64,000 nucleotides of DNA from Perlabentimonas sp034003245. GTDB taxonomy: Bacteria > Bacteroidota > Bacteroidia > Bacteroidales > Tenuifilaceae. This document shows, piece after piece, positions 52,354-61,586 of this stretch. Made by a program: the position numbers and the translations under genes. Positions within the stretch are counted from its first letter, which is position 1. Every line of letters begins with the position of its first letter. The stretch spans positions 55,555 through 119,554 of the forward strand of contig JAVEYY010000010.1 in the NCBI GenBank assembly GCA_034003245.1, given 5' to 3'. Below the pieces are notes generated by a model. That model was given only the letters and a program-made list of their open reading frames with translations. It was not told the DNA's origin and searched no databases.

Positions 52354-53988
52354 TTACTCGGGCAATTTGAAATACTTCATGGCCTTTTCAATCTCCTTAA
52401 GCGTTTGTTGGTCGTCCCATTTCAGGAGATTTTTAGCCAGATTTACCACTTTGTAAAAAACCTTATCGCTAGGATAACCTAATGTACCTATACCTGTTCT
52501 CCTGAATAGGATATCGGTGAGCGATCTGGCCATCTCGTGCTGAATGGCATAGTGTACCTCGGCCAGTAGCTCCCCATCGTGACTCACAATCTCGGCCAGC
52601 TCGTTATTCTGCATGGCCAGCTCAAAGATTTTGGCACTTTCCTGACCATAGTTTTTCCCAACAAAATCGATAGTTTTGGCTGCAAAATCCGAAAACTCGA
52701 GGGGTAAATGCCCAAGGAAAATATTCAAATCCTTTATCTCACAACCGGCCAAATGCCTTTTGTTGGTTATTGATTTGCCCAATTTTCGACCTAACTTTTT
52801 TGATACAACCCTCATTGCCTGACAGGCAAGCTTTCGACTTGTGGTGTACTTCCCGCCCTCAATAGTGATTAGGCCGTTTAAGCCCTGTTTGGAGTTATCG
52901 AAAATCTCGTACTTTCGCGACGACTCGTACGACCCCTCGGTCTGATCATCAACCAGAGGACGGAGACCACCATAAGCATAGATCACATCCTCATACTGCA
53001 ACTTGGCACACCCAAAGTTCTCGTTCAAATCGTCAATTAAGCCCATAATGCTCTCCTTAGTTACCCTGTAATCATCAGGGTTACCAGTGTACTCCTTGTC
53101 GGTGGTACCAATAAGCGAATGGTTTCGCCAGGGCATCAGCATAATATGCCTACCACTTTTGGTCATCATGGTAACCGCATGGTGGTTACAGAGTTTTTTT
53201 GTGATGATATGAATACCCTCGGAACGACGAATGTGATGATCGTGATTATCGGTAGTAGCTGAGTTAAGCAGAATATCAGCCCAAGGGCCTGCACAGTTTA
53301 TCGTTACCTTTGCTTCGAACTGATGCTGATTTCCGGTTAGCTCATCAACAACAATTACGCCCTGAACACTACCATTGCCTTGAATAAAGGAATTTACTCG
53401 GGCGTAATTTGCAACCTTTGCACCACATGCCACTGCCGACTTAACAACAGACAATGTAAGGCGCTCGGGACTTATGCTTTGACAATCGTAGTATATGCTC
53501 GATCCGGTGAGCCCATCGGTTTTAATACACTGCTCAAGTTCTAGTGTCCGACGCTTGCTAATGGTTCTGTGAAAAGGAAGTTTTTTCGATGTGTCCCAAG
53601 TCCAGCCCTTATCGTACGACAGCAAATCGTACAAAAACATTCCCATAAAGAGAATCATCTTGTTGCTTTTTAAGCTGTGGTAGGTGGGCACCATGAACGG
53701 GATGGGATAAACAAAATTTGGTGCGATATTGGCCCACACCCTTCGCTCGGTAAGAGACTCTCGGACTAATCCAAATTCGAGATTTTTTAAATATCTCAAT
53801 CCCCCATGAATAAGTTTTGAAGTTGCAGCCGATGTGGCTTGACCAAAATCACCCTTCTCAAAAAGGGCCACCGAAAGGCCTCTCGAAGCGGCTTCGTAGG
53901 CTACCGATGCTCCAGTTATGCCGCCACCCACAACGATTACATCATACGATTGGTTGGTTAAATTGTCAAAAATTCGTTCCATTGGCAA
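52354..53988 (-). CDS. glpD: glycerol-3-phosphate dehydrogenase, FAD, GlpD/GlpA-type
   Basis: 544 residues; FAD Rossmann VVGGGITGASVAYEAASRG (residues 19-37), LIHGGLRYL and the substrate-binding region of the aerobic enzyme, then a C-terminal helical domain. Oxidises sn-glycerol-3-phosphate to DHAP and reduces quinone at the membrane. ATG at 53982 (MERIFDNL) is as likely as 53988. First of the operon, 41 bases before the AGPS-like gene; regulator gene 156 bases upstream. Confidence 0.93.
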   Translation of the reverse strand: MPMERIFDNLTNQSYDVIVVGGGITGASVAYEAASRGLSVALFEKGDFGQATSAATSKLIHGGLRYLKNLEFGLVRESLTERRVWANIAPNFVYPIPFMVPTYHSLKSNKMILFMGMFLYDLLSYDKGWTWDTSKKLPFHRTISKRRTLELEQCIKTDGLTGSSIYYDCQSISPERLTLSVVKSAVACGAKVANYARVNSFIQGNGSVQGVIVVDELTGNQHQFEAKVTINCAGPWADILLNSATTDNHDHHIRRSEGIHIITKKLCNHHAVTMMTKSGRHIMLMPWRNHSLIGTTDKEYTGNPDDYRVTKESIMGLIDDLNENFGCAKLQYEDVIYAYGGLRPLVDDQTEGSYESSRKYEIFDNSKQGLNGLITIEGGKYTTSRKLACQAMRVVSKKLGRKLGKSITNKRHLAGCEIKDLNIFLGHLPLEFSDFAAKTIDFVGKNYGQESAKIFELAMQNNELAEIVSHDGELLAEVHYAIQHEMARSLTDILFRRTGIGTLGYPSDKVFYKVVNLAKNLLKWDDQQTLKEIEKAMKYFKLPE

Positions 53989-54144
53989 GAAATTATTGAA
54001 ATGAGGTTTTCACAAATTTCCGATAACGTTTGCAATAAGCTGTTTAACAAATGTTAAATAATTGGTCACTATAGCAAAAGAAGTAAAGTTGTTTTACGGT
54101 GATAAAGGTGAATAATCTCTTGCAACAGGGCTACCGAACCATAC

Positions 54145-54732
54145 TTAATACCACTCCATGTTTTTTCGTAAACGACTAAGCGATTGCAGCTTAATTCCTA
54201 AATAATCGGCAATATACTTCAATGGAACCTCATGCATCATATCGGGATATCTTTTCAAGAAATACCTGTAACGAACCTCGGCCGTTTGGGTAATAAACTG
54301 GTTAAGCCTAAGCTGAGCATCAACAAACATGTCCTCAATAATTCTTCGCCCCAACCTTTCCCATTTTGGGTAATTATCGTACAGAAGCTCTAAATGTTGT
54401 TTGCTAAGGATAAAAAGTTCACAATCGGTTATTGCACTTATTACCTCACAGGAAGGTTCTTGAGTAATAAAACTGGGTAATGCCGTAGCAAATGAGTGAA
54501 GGGGCGTTATGTCCCGGGTTATCTCTTCGCCATCGTGGTTAATAAAAACTCTTAAATAACCCTTATTAGTAAAGGCAATCCGATTGGCCACCTCACCCTC
54601 AGCAATAAAAACTTCGCCCTTTTTAAGCCTAATAATCTGCAGGTAAGGAATAACTGCCCTAAAATCGGTTTCGGAAAACTCAATATATCGAACAATGAAT
54701 TCTTGTAAGTTGGTAAAATTATGTGAATTCAT
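54145..54732 (-). CDS. Crp/Fnr-family transcriptional regulator
   Basis: 195 residues: cNMP-binding-like domain (about 10-125; LKKGEVFIAEGEVANRIAF), then dimerisation helix and HTH at the C-terminus (LKYIADYLGIKLQSLSRLRKN). Upstream of and codirectional with glpD, so likely its regulator. A TAAATTTG -7 box is at 54764-54757 on the minus strand. Effector unknown; the Cys pattern of Fnr iron-sulfur sensors is absent. Confidence 0.87.
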   Translation of the reverse strand: MNSHNFTNLQEFIVRYIEFSETDFRAVIPYLQIIRLKKGEVFIAEGEVANRIAFTNKGYLRVFINHDGEEITRDITPLHSFATALPSFITQEPSCEVISAITDCELFILSKQHLELLYDNYPKWERLGRRIIEDMFVDAQLRLNQFITQTAEVRYRYFLKRYPDMMHEVPLKYIADYLGIKLQSLSRLRKNMEWY

Positions 54733-54785
54733 AACTCAAAAAGGGGGTTTCGTCAACAAATTTATCAAATAAATATTATAAACCC

Positions 54786-54793
54786 TACTTTTG
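54786..54793 (+). promoter_or_regulatory. -7 element for the nucleotidase gene
   Basis: TACTTTTG, perfect TAnnTTTG, 128 bases before ATG 54922. A small hairpin CAAAAGC-AAA-GCTTTTG lies just downstream (54799-54815). No -33 TTG. Confidence 0.45.
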
Positions 54794-54921
54794 CAGCCAA
54801 AAGCAAAGCTTTTGAGTAGCAAAAATTTCGGGTTCAGCAACTGGCGGCATATTATTTGCTTTTAGGGGGGTAACCTTTCAATATTTTGGGTGTCGAACAA
54901 CTATATCTATAAAATTTCAAT

Positions 54922-56694
54922 ATGCTCATTAAATTTCTTCTTCGCTCAGCCCTGCTTGTTGCGATTGCCTTTCCAACATTTGGACAAAAAACAGTGAATT
55001 TAAGGATAGTACAAACCTCGGATATACATGGAGTGCTATTCCCCTTCGATTATATAAATAATACTGCCATTGACTACGGAATGGCGCACGTTTACACTTA
55101 TGTTAATCAACTAAGGCAAAACTCAAACCACGAGGTAATTCTACTCGACAATGGCGATATTTTGCAGGGACAACCCACGGTTTACTACGCAAACTTTATC
55201 GACACCACCGGACAGCATTTGGTTTCGAAAGTTATGAATTACATGAGCTACGATGCTGGAACAGTTGGAAATCATGACATTGAGGCTGGAGCGAAAGTAT
55301 ACGATAAACTTATAAAAGATTTTCAATTTCCTTGGTTAGCTGCCAATATAATTGATACCCGAACCGGAAAACCCTACTTTAAGCCATACACAGTGATTAC
55401 TCGTAACGATGTAAAAATTGCAGTTTTAGGATTAACCACGCCAGGAGTTACCAAATGGCTCTCTCCAAACCTATGGGCAAACATGCAGTTTACCGATATG
55501 ATAGAAGCGGCTAAAATGTGGATGGATTCTATCCAAATCAAAGAAAAACCTCATGTTGTAATTGGTCTCTTCCACGCTGGGCACGATGCCACCTACGAGG
55601 GAGCAAACCCCGAGAAACCCCTAAACGACAACCCCTCGGCGATTATTGCGCAGCAGGTTCCAGGTTTCGACGCCATCCTTATTGGGCACGACCACGATAG
55701 ACTGATTACAAAAGTTGCTAACATCAACGGCGATTCTGTGCTTATTGCCGATCCTAGCTCAAGTGCACGTATGGTTTCGGATATTTGCATACAAGTAACG
55801 TTAGACAAATACAACTCTTTACTTTCCAAGGAGGTAAGCGGAAAAATTGTTCCAATGCAGGGCTTAATGCCAAATCCTGAGTTTGTGAGCACGTTTTCGC
55901 AATTTACGCGCGAGGTTGAGGAGTTTGTGGATAGAAAAGTTGGAAGTTTAACCTCTACTGTATCGTCGCGCGAAGCATACTTTGGCCCTTCGGCCTTTAT
56001 CAATATTATTCACTCGGCTCAGCTTAGCATTTCAAACAGCGATATTTCATTTTCCGCACCCCTCTCGTTCGATGCTCGTATTGAGCAAGGCAACATTTAC
56101 GTTCGCGATTTGTTTAAGCTCTACAGCTACGAGAACCTTCTCTATATTATGAACCTAACGGGCAAGGAGATTAAAGATTACCTTGAGTATTCCTATGGAC
56201 TTTGGTATAATACAATGACCAGTGAGGATGATAATCTTTTACTTTTCAGAACGAATGGCGATGGTAAACGCATTCTTCACAACGGGGGTAGAGCAATTCT
56301 TAAATCGAGTTACTACAACTTCGACTCGGCTGCAGGAATCAAGTATCAAGTAGATGTTTCCAAACCAGTTGGTGAGCGAATCAACATCATTTCTATGGAA
56401 AACGGATTGCCATTTTATCCGGAAAAAATCTACCGGGTTGCCATCAACTCGTATAGGGGTACTGGCGGTGGGGGGCATCTTACCGAGGGCGTAGGCCTTA
56501 GCAATGAGGAGTTACAGAAACGTATTGTAAACATATCATCGTTCGATATGCGCTACTACCTTATGAAGTGGATAGAACGATACAATCGCATTACTCCTGA
56601 AAAACCAAGTAATTGGGAAGTTATTCCCATAGATTGGGCATCCAAGGCGAGCGAAGCCGATAAAATTTTACTTTTTGGATCCGACAACAACTAG
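54922..56694 (+). CDS. exported 5'-nucleotidase / 2',3'-cyclic phosphodiesterase
   Basis: 590 residues with signal peptide (about 1-21, FPTFGQ). Calcineurin-type metallophosphatase (about 27-290): QTSDIHG (D34, H36), DNGD, VGNHDIEAG, FHAGHD and IGHDHDR are the five metal/catalytic blocks. C-terminal 5'-nucleotidase substrate domain (about 330-540; YSYENLLYIMNLTGKEIKDYLE, INSYRGTGGGGHL). Hydrolyses nucleotides in the periplasm for uptake. Followed 17 bases later by queE. Confidence 0.92.
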   Translation: MLIKFLLRSALLVAIAFPTFGQKTVNLRIVQTSDIHGVLFPFDYINNTAIDYGMAHVYTYVNQLRQNSNHEVILLDNGDILQGQPTVYYANFIDTTGQHLVSKVMNYMSYDAGTVGNHDIEAGAKVYDKLIKDFQFPWLAANIIDTRTGKPYFKPYTVITRNDVKIAVLGLTTPGVTKWLSPNLWANMQFTDMIEAAKMWMDSIQIKEKPHVVIGLFHAGHDATYEGANPEKPLNDNPSAIIAQQVPGFDAILIGHDHDRLITKVANINGDSVLIADPSSSARMVSDICIQVTLDKYNSLLSKEVSGKIVPMQGLMPNPEFVSTFSQFTREVEEFVDRKVGSLTSTVSSREAYFGPSAFINIIHSAQLSISNSDISFSAPLSFDARIEQGNIYVRDLFKLYSYENLLYIMNLTGKEIKDYLEYSYGLWYNTMTSEDDNLLLFRTNGDGKRILHNGGRAILKSSYYNFDSAAGIKYQVDVSKPVGERINIISMENGLPFYPEKIYRVAINSYRGTGGGGHLTEGVGLSNEELQKRIVNISSFDMRYYLMKWIERYNRITPEKPSNWEVIPIDWASKASEADKILLFGSDNN

Positions 56695-56711
56695 AAAAAT
56701 CAAATTTATCC

Positions 56712-57341
56712 ATGAATATAGATTTAAGCATCCTTCAAAACGGACAACTATTACCACTGGTTGAGGAGTTTTACACACTTCAAGGCGAAGGATTTCACAC
56801 TGGTAAAGCAGCCTACTTTATTCGGATTGGGGGGTGCGATGTGGGGTGTAGCTGGTGCGATGCCAAGTTTACATGGAATGCAAAATCGTTTCCACCGGTT
56901 CATGTTGATAAAATTGTTGAAAATGTTGCATCGCTTCCCGCAAAAGTAGTTGTGGTAACTGGTGGTGAACCTAGCCTCTACCCTCTCGATTACCTCTGTA
57001 CAAAGCTAAAGCAGATAGGTATTCAAACCCATATTGAAACATCTGGAGCGTATCCCCTTTCGGGACAATGGGACTGGATATGCCTATCGCCCAAGCCACA
57101 GCAACCACCCACTGCAGGAATCCACATGAAAGCCGATGAGCTAAAGGTGATTATTACTGGTAAGGAGGATTTACTCTGGGCCGAGGAGAATGCCAAACGG
57201 GTTAAATCGACATGTAAACTTTATCTTCAACCCGAGTGGAGTGTGTATAACACCATAATTCCATGGCTTGTTGAGTATGCCATGCAAAACCCCAAGTGGC
57301 AAATTTCATTACAGGCACACAAATTTATGCGTATTCCATAA
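56712..57341 (+). CDS. queE: 7-carboxy-7-deazaguanine synthase
   Basis: 209 residues, radical-SAM. Cluster cysteines C42, C46, C49 in a CxxxCxxC (GGCDVGCSWCD). VEEFYTLQGEGFHTGKAA precedes, VVTGGEPSLYPL binds SAM, and ETSGAYPLSGQWDWICLSPKP follows; all fit QueE, the purine-ring-contracting step of queuosine/preQ0 synthesis. queC/queD/queF are not in the window. Closely follows the nucleotidase gene. Confidence 0.94.
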   Translation: MNIDLSILQNGQLLPLVEEFYTLQGEGFHTGKAAYFIRIGGCDVGCSWCDAKFTWNAKSFPPVHVDKIVENVASLPAKVVVVTGGEPSLYPLDYLCTKLKQIGIQTHIETSGAYPLSGQWDWICLSPKPQQPPTAGIHMKADELKVIITGKEDLLWAEENAKRVKSTCKLYLQPEWSVYNTIIPWLVEYAMQNPKWQISLQAHKFMRIP

Positions 57342-57506
57342 ATTACAGCATCTTTTACCACTTCATCCCTACCTTTTCATTCCTTTTTGTTTGGAGAAAT
57401 CGAGAATTGAAACCCTATCAATTCAGATTAAGCAATTAGGTGAATTACCAATAAATACTGGCACAAAGCACATTATCAATCGGTATTGCATATGATTAAA
57501 AGTATA

Positions 57507-57538
57507 TTTGGTAATATGGTGCAAGTCTTATATTTTTG
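57507..57538 (+). promoter_or_regulatory. primary-sigma promoter of the ubiA-lipoprotein unit
   Basis: TTTG at 57507-57510, 20 bases, TATTTTTG at 57531-57538: both consensus boxes with standard spacing, about 50 bases before ATG 57588. The rest of the 57342-57587 gap holds nothing else I can identify. Confidence 0.78.
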
Positions 57539-57587
57539 CTCACGCATGCTTGCAACAAAACGAAAATAAGCCTCGGCTTTTTAAAAA

Positions 57588-58460
57588 ATGAATACATCCA
57601 AACGATTTCCTTTTAAGGATTACCTATCGCTTGTTAATTTTAGCCACACCATTTTTGCTATCCCCTTTGCATTAATTGGTTATTTTCTCGCAGTTTACCC
57701 AACCGACACAGATTTTAGCTGGCGTTTATTCACCCTAATTGTTCTTTGTATGGTATTTGCCCGAAACGCTGCCATGAGCTTCAATCGGGTAACCGATAGG
57801 TTTTTAGATAAACGAAATCCACGTAACTCAACCCGCGAAATTCCATCGGGTAAGATTCATCCTCGTAACGCATTTATTTTTTCAATGATTAATGCTTTGC
57901 TATTCATTGTTACCACATTCTTCATCAACAAGTTGGTTTTTTACTTATCACCACTGGCATTGCTCATCGTGCTTGGGTATAGCTACACAAAACGATTCAC
58001 AATTTTTTGCCACTTTATTCTTGGACTGGCGTTGTCGCTTGCTCCCATAGGAGCTTACCTCTCAATAACTGGCAAATGGCATATCATTCCTGTTCTATTC
58101 AGCTTAATCGTTTTTTTTTGGGTTACAGGCTTCGATATCCTTTACTCAATACAAGATGAGGAATTCGATAAGGAAGAGTCGCTGCGTTCTATTCCTGCTG
58201 TGATGGGTAGTAAAAAAGCAAAACTCTTGTCATTATTGCTTCATATTATTGTAGTGATAATGGTGATGAAAGTTGGGTTTATGCTTTCCACTGGTATCTA
58301 TTTCTGGATTGGAGCGTCAGTATTTATAAGTTTACTGGTACTGCAACACATTTTTATTAAAACCTCGGACGAGCGAAGTGTTAACTTCGGTTTCGTAACC
58401 CTAAACGGATTGGCTAGCTTAATTTTTTCCGTGTTTATTATCCTTAGCTTTTACTACTAA
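57588..58460 (+). CDS. UbiA-family prenyltransferase
   Basis: 290 residues, eight or nine membrane helices. First Asp-rich motif NRVTDRFLDKRNPR and second DILYSIQDEEFDKEE; together these bind the prenyl diphosphate through Mg2+. Size and motif spacing fit the 4-hydroxybenzoate/menaquinone-futalosine (MqnP-like) branch that attaches the isoprenoid tail of a quinone. Consistent with a quinone-using chain (Nqr, GlpD) elsewhere in the window. Substrate not proven. Confidence 0.85.
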   Translation: MNTSKRFPFKDYLSLVNFSHTIFAIPFALIGYFLAVYPTDTDFSWRLFTLIVLCMVFARNAAMSFNRVTDRFLDKRNPRNSTREIPSGKIHPRNAFIFSMINALLFIVTTFFINKLVFYLSPLALLIVLGYSYTKRFTIFCHFILGLALSLAPIGAYLSITGKWHIIPVLFSLIVFFWVTGFDILYSIQDEEFDKEESLRSIPAVMGSKKAKLLSLLLHIIVVIMVMKVGFMLSTGIYFWIGASVFISLLVLQHIFIKTSDERSVNFGFVTLNGLASLIFSVFIILSFYY

Positions 58461-58483
58461 TTCTAAATAAAACCTTTACTAAA

Positions 58484-58912
58484 ATGAAAAGATCAATTAT
58501 TATTCTTGGATTACTTGTTGGAGCCCTAACCATATTATCGTGCGGTGGAGAGACAAAAAAATCATCAACCGAAAAAATTGATGCCATTGAGGTATCTATT
58601 GATTCCCTAATTAGCGATGCATCGGCATTGGAGGGGAAGACCGTTCGCTTCCAGGCAAATGTTGATCATGCCTGCATGCATGGCGGCAAAAGGTTAACCG
58701 TGTTTGGATCGGTTGAGGGCAAAACGCTTAAAATTGATGGAACCGAGAAATCGCCAAACTTTACCTCTTCGCTCAAAGGAAAGCAGGTTGAAGTGGTTGG
58801 CGTGGTTCGCAAAGTGGCTGGAGCACATGTTGCCGATTGCGAGGTTAGTGAAGGTAATGAGGTTTCTGAAGTTGCATACACCATCGACTGTATAACCTAC
58901 AAGGAACTTTAA
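58484..58912 (+). CDS. small lipoprotein, OB-fold-like
   Basis: 142 residues; lipoprotein signal ending ALTILSCGGE, lipidated C20. Body about 95 residues of alternating strands (ALEGKTVRFQANVDHAC, KRLTVFGSVEGKTLKIDG, GKQVEVVGVVRKV) of the kind seen in OB folds, with the HACMHGG turn as a possible metal or thiol site and two more cysteines (CEVSE and DCITYKEL) near the end. Follows ubiA by 24 bases and is closed by a terminator. Function unknown. Confidence 0.7.
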   Translation: MKRSIIILGLLVGALTILSCGGETKKSSTEKIDAIEVSIDSLISDASALEGKTVRFQANVDHACMHGGKRLTVFGSVEGKTLKIDGTEKSPNFTSSLKGKQVEVVGVVRKVAGAHVADCEVSEGNEVSEVAYTIDCITYKEL

Positions 58913-58935
58913 AAAGAAACTTGCCATTTTACCCA

Positions 58936-58966
58936 AAAGGCTGTCATATTACTGACAGCTTTTTTT
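58936..58966 (+). terminator. terminator of the ubiA-lipoprotein unit
   Basis: 11-bp stem around CTGTCA / TGACAG with one G-U pair, 6-base loop, then a T-run. It would lie inside the longer reading of the next gene, which argues for its start at 59053. Confidence 0.82.
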
Positions 58967-59052
58967 TAAACCATTCAAAGGTTTCTTTATCACATTGGCA
59001 AAAATTAAAGGCCTTATATATACTTAGCCAATTTTTTAAAAACAAGTTATAT

Positions 59053-61557
59053 ATGAAAAGTTTCATCGGCAGCCTCCTGGTTATCCTATTTACCCTGTTC
59101 CATTGTTCGGCTACAAGCCAAAGTTTAACGGCCGACAGCCTAGAGAACATATTGTTGAGCCACAAAACAAATGATACAACCAGGGTAAACATGCTTAACC
59201 AACTAGCCTATGCAACCTACAGCAGAGACCAGAGCAAAACACGAAGCTATGCCATTCAGGGCTACGAGCTGGCTAAGGAGCTTAGATACACAAAAGGGCA
59301 AGCCGAAAGTTTGTGGCTACAGGGTATAACCTACGTGCGACAAGATCCGGGCAAATCCCTAGGCTTCTTTGAAAACGCGTTGGATCTTGTGGAAAAGATA
59401 GGCCATAAACAACTAATAGGGAAGTATACCAATGCTATAGGGACAGTTTATGGTGTAACCGGACCCGATTCACTAGCCATCAGCTACTACCAAAAAGCCA
59501 TTGATATAGCAACAGAAACCAACGACCTACAGGAACTAGGCAAATACCTTACTAACCTATCGCAACTCTACAACCGAAGGGGAAAGGTTGAGTTAGCGAT
59601 AAAAGGATACAATGCCGCCCTTAATGCCCTAAGTGTAGCTGGTGATAAGCTAAATATGGCTACCATTTACAACTCATTGGGAAATATTTATACCACCCAA
59701 GGAAACTATCCACTTGCCCTTGAGTGCTTCCAAAATGGGCTTGAAATTCGCGAAGCCAGACAGAAAATGAATGCCGTTGCGAGAAGTCTAGTTAGCATTG
59801 GCAGCATATACTTTGCCCAAAAGGACTACTCAAAAGCATTGATATACAACCAGAGAGCCCTAGAGATTGCCGACAGCTTAAATGATAAGCACACCGTAGC
59901 CGGAAGCTTGCTAAATATTGGTCTGGTTTATCTAAACACCGATAATCAGGAAGCACTAGAATATTTTCAGAAAGCCTTGGAAGTTAGCAAGGATTTAAGA
60001 ATTGTTCCCCTCCAGATTGGCATTCTACTTAACTTTGGGCAATACTTCAATATGCAGGCAGATAATAACAAGGCATTAGAGAATTTTAAAGTAGCACTTG
60101 AACTATCAGAGGCATCAGGCAACAAACCATCTACAAGCAAAGCGAAATATCAACTTGCCAGAATTTACTTCAATAACGGACAATTTACTCGTGCCCTAAG
60201 CTATGCTCAAAGCAGCTTTGATATTGCTAGTATCATCAAACTTATTGAAATTGAAAAGGATTTACATAAGCTACTTGCCGAAATACATGCCGCAACCAAC
60301 AACTACAAAAAGGCATACGCCCATAGTTTGCTATACAACCAGCTAAGCGACAGCATATTTAACGAGAGTAATGTTAGACAAATAGCCGAGCTGGAGTACA
60401 CCTACAAGTTCGAAAAGGAGAAGCAGGCCATAGAGCTAGAGCAGCAAAAGAAGGATGCGCTACAAGCCGCCAAAAGAAGGCAACAACATAGTATCATCAT
60501 ATCACTTACTATTTGCTTTCTCCTAGTATCGCTACTTTCCGTTTACATTTATCGCCTTTACCGATTCAAGCACAAAGCAAACATTTTGCTTACTAAGCAA
60601 AAGTACGAGATCCAGGAGCTAAACGAGGAACTAGTTACGCTTAACGAGGAGTTAACCCAGTCGAATGAGCATCTATACCTGGCTAAAGAGGAGATTCAGG
60701 AGCGTGAATACCTGCTTACCATGATCACCGATAACATTCCTGCGTTTATATCGCTTCTGGATAACAACCAGCAGTACGTTTTTGCCAATAGCGCGTACGC
60801 CAAGCAGTACGGGCAGAACAAGGTCGATATGCTAGGCAAAAGTGTTGATACCGTAGTCGATAAGGACTATGCCGACAGGGCAAAAGCGAACTTTACCAGG
60901 GCATTCAATGGCGAGGTTGTGCATTTCGAGAACTACATCGAATCAGGGAATAAACGAAATTACGTGCATACCTCCTACTTACCCTACTATTTCAATAGCA
61001 ACCTACGCGGGGTGCTGGTGTGCAGCTTCGATATTACCGAGCGTAAAATGGCTGAACAGGCCATGCTGGAGATTGAGCAGGAGAAAAAAAGGCTGCTCGA
61101 GCAGGAGATTGAGCGAATTAACTGGGAACTTGAACAGAATCAAAAATCGCTTACCGCCGCATCGCTTAAGCTTATTCAGAACTCCGAGCGCGATGCCGAT
61201 ACTGTTCGACAGCTCCAAACTATTGAGAAAAACACTAACCCCGAAGGAAAAAGGATAATTCAGACGCTTATTTCCGACTTTAAACGAATATCCAGCGCAT
61301 CAAACTGGGACGAGTTTGAGCTGCTTTTCCAAAAGGTTCATAGCTCGTTCTACGAAAAGTTGAACGAGCAATTCCCTAACCTTTCGGGCAACGAGCGAAA
61401 GCTTTGCGCATTCCTAAAGCTTAGCATGAGTAGCAAGGATATTGCCAACATCACCTTTCAGTCGGAAGAGGCGCTCAAAAAGGCACGACAGCGGTTACGT
61501 CAAAAATTGGGTATAGATCGTGACACAAACCTTGTAACCTACTTGCAAAATATTTAG
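59053..61557 (+). CDS. membrane-spanning TPR-PAS-HTH regulator
   Basis: 834 residues from ATG 59053. Signal peptide MKSFIGSLLVILFTLFHCSA, about ten TPR repeats outside (about 30-440; LGKYLTNLSQLYNRRG, ATIYNSLGNIYTTQGNYPLA, and so on), a coiled coil, a membrane helix (about 480-500), a second coiled coil, a PAS domain (about 555-670; LTMITDNIPAFISLLDNN), a third coiled coil and a C-terminal winged/LuxR-like HTH (about 765-830; LSGNERKLCAFLKLSMSSKD, SEEALKKARQRLRQKLG). A one-component sensor reading an outside signal and binding DNA without a phosphorelay, a layout frequent in Bacteroidota. The 58921 start overlaps the terminator. Confidence 0.88.
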   Translation: MKSFIGSLLVILFTLFHCSATSQSLTADSLENILLSHKTNDTTRVNMLNQLAYATYSRDQSKTRSYAIQGYELAKELRYTKGQAESLWLQGITYVRQDPGKSLGFFENALDLVEKIGHKQLIGKYTNAIGTVYGVTGPDSLAISYYQKAIDIATETNDLQELGKYLTNLSQLYNRRGKVELAIKGYNAALNALSVAGDKLNMATIYNSLGNIYTTQGNYPLALECFQNGLEIREARQKMNAVARSLVSIGSIYFAQKDYSKALIYNQRALEIADSLNDKHTVAGSLLNIGLVYLNTDNQEALEYFQKALEVSKDLRIVPLQIGILLNFGQYFNMQADNNKALENFKVALELSEASGNKPSTSKAKYQLARIYFNNGQFTRALSYAQSSFDIASIIKLIEIEKDLHKLLAEIHAATNNYKKAYAHSLLYNQLSDSIFNESNVRQIAELEYTYKFEKEKQAIELEQQKKDALQAAKRRQQHSIIISLTICFLLVSLLSVYIYRLYRFKHKANILLTKQKYEIQELNEELVTLNEELTQSNEHLYLAKEEIQEREYLLTMITDNIPAFISLLDNNQQYVFANSAYAKQYGQNKVDMLGKSVDTVVDKDYADRAKANFTRAFNGEVVHFENYIESGNKRNYVHTSYLPYYFNSNLRGVLVCSFDITERKMAEQAMLEIEQEKKRLLEQEIERINWELEQNQKSLTAASLKLIQNSERDADTVRQLQTIEKNTNPEGKRIIQTLISDFKRISSASNWDEFELLFQKVHSSFYEKLNEQFPNLSGNERKLCAFLKLSMSSKDIANITFQSEEALKKARQRLRQKLGIDRDTNLVTYLQNI

Positions 61558-61586
61558 CTTACTTTCAGCAATGAGATATCCATAAA

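Noticed and set aside
57494..57571. 25-codon frame before ubiA
   Set aside because: It coincides with the strong promoter at 57507-57538.
58921..59052. 44-codon N-terminal extension of the TPR-PAS-HTH regulator
   Set aside because: It would include a terminator hairpin and delay the signal peptide.
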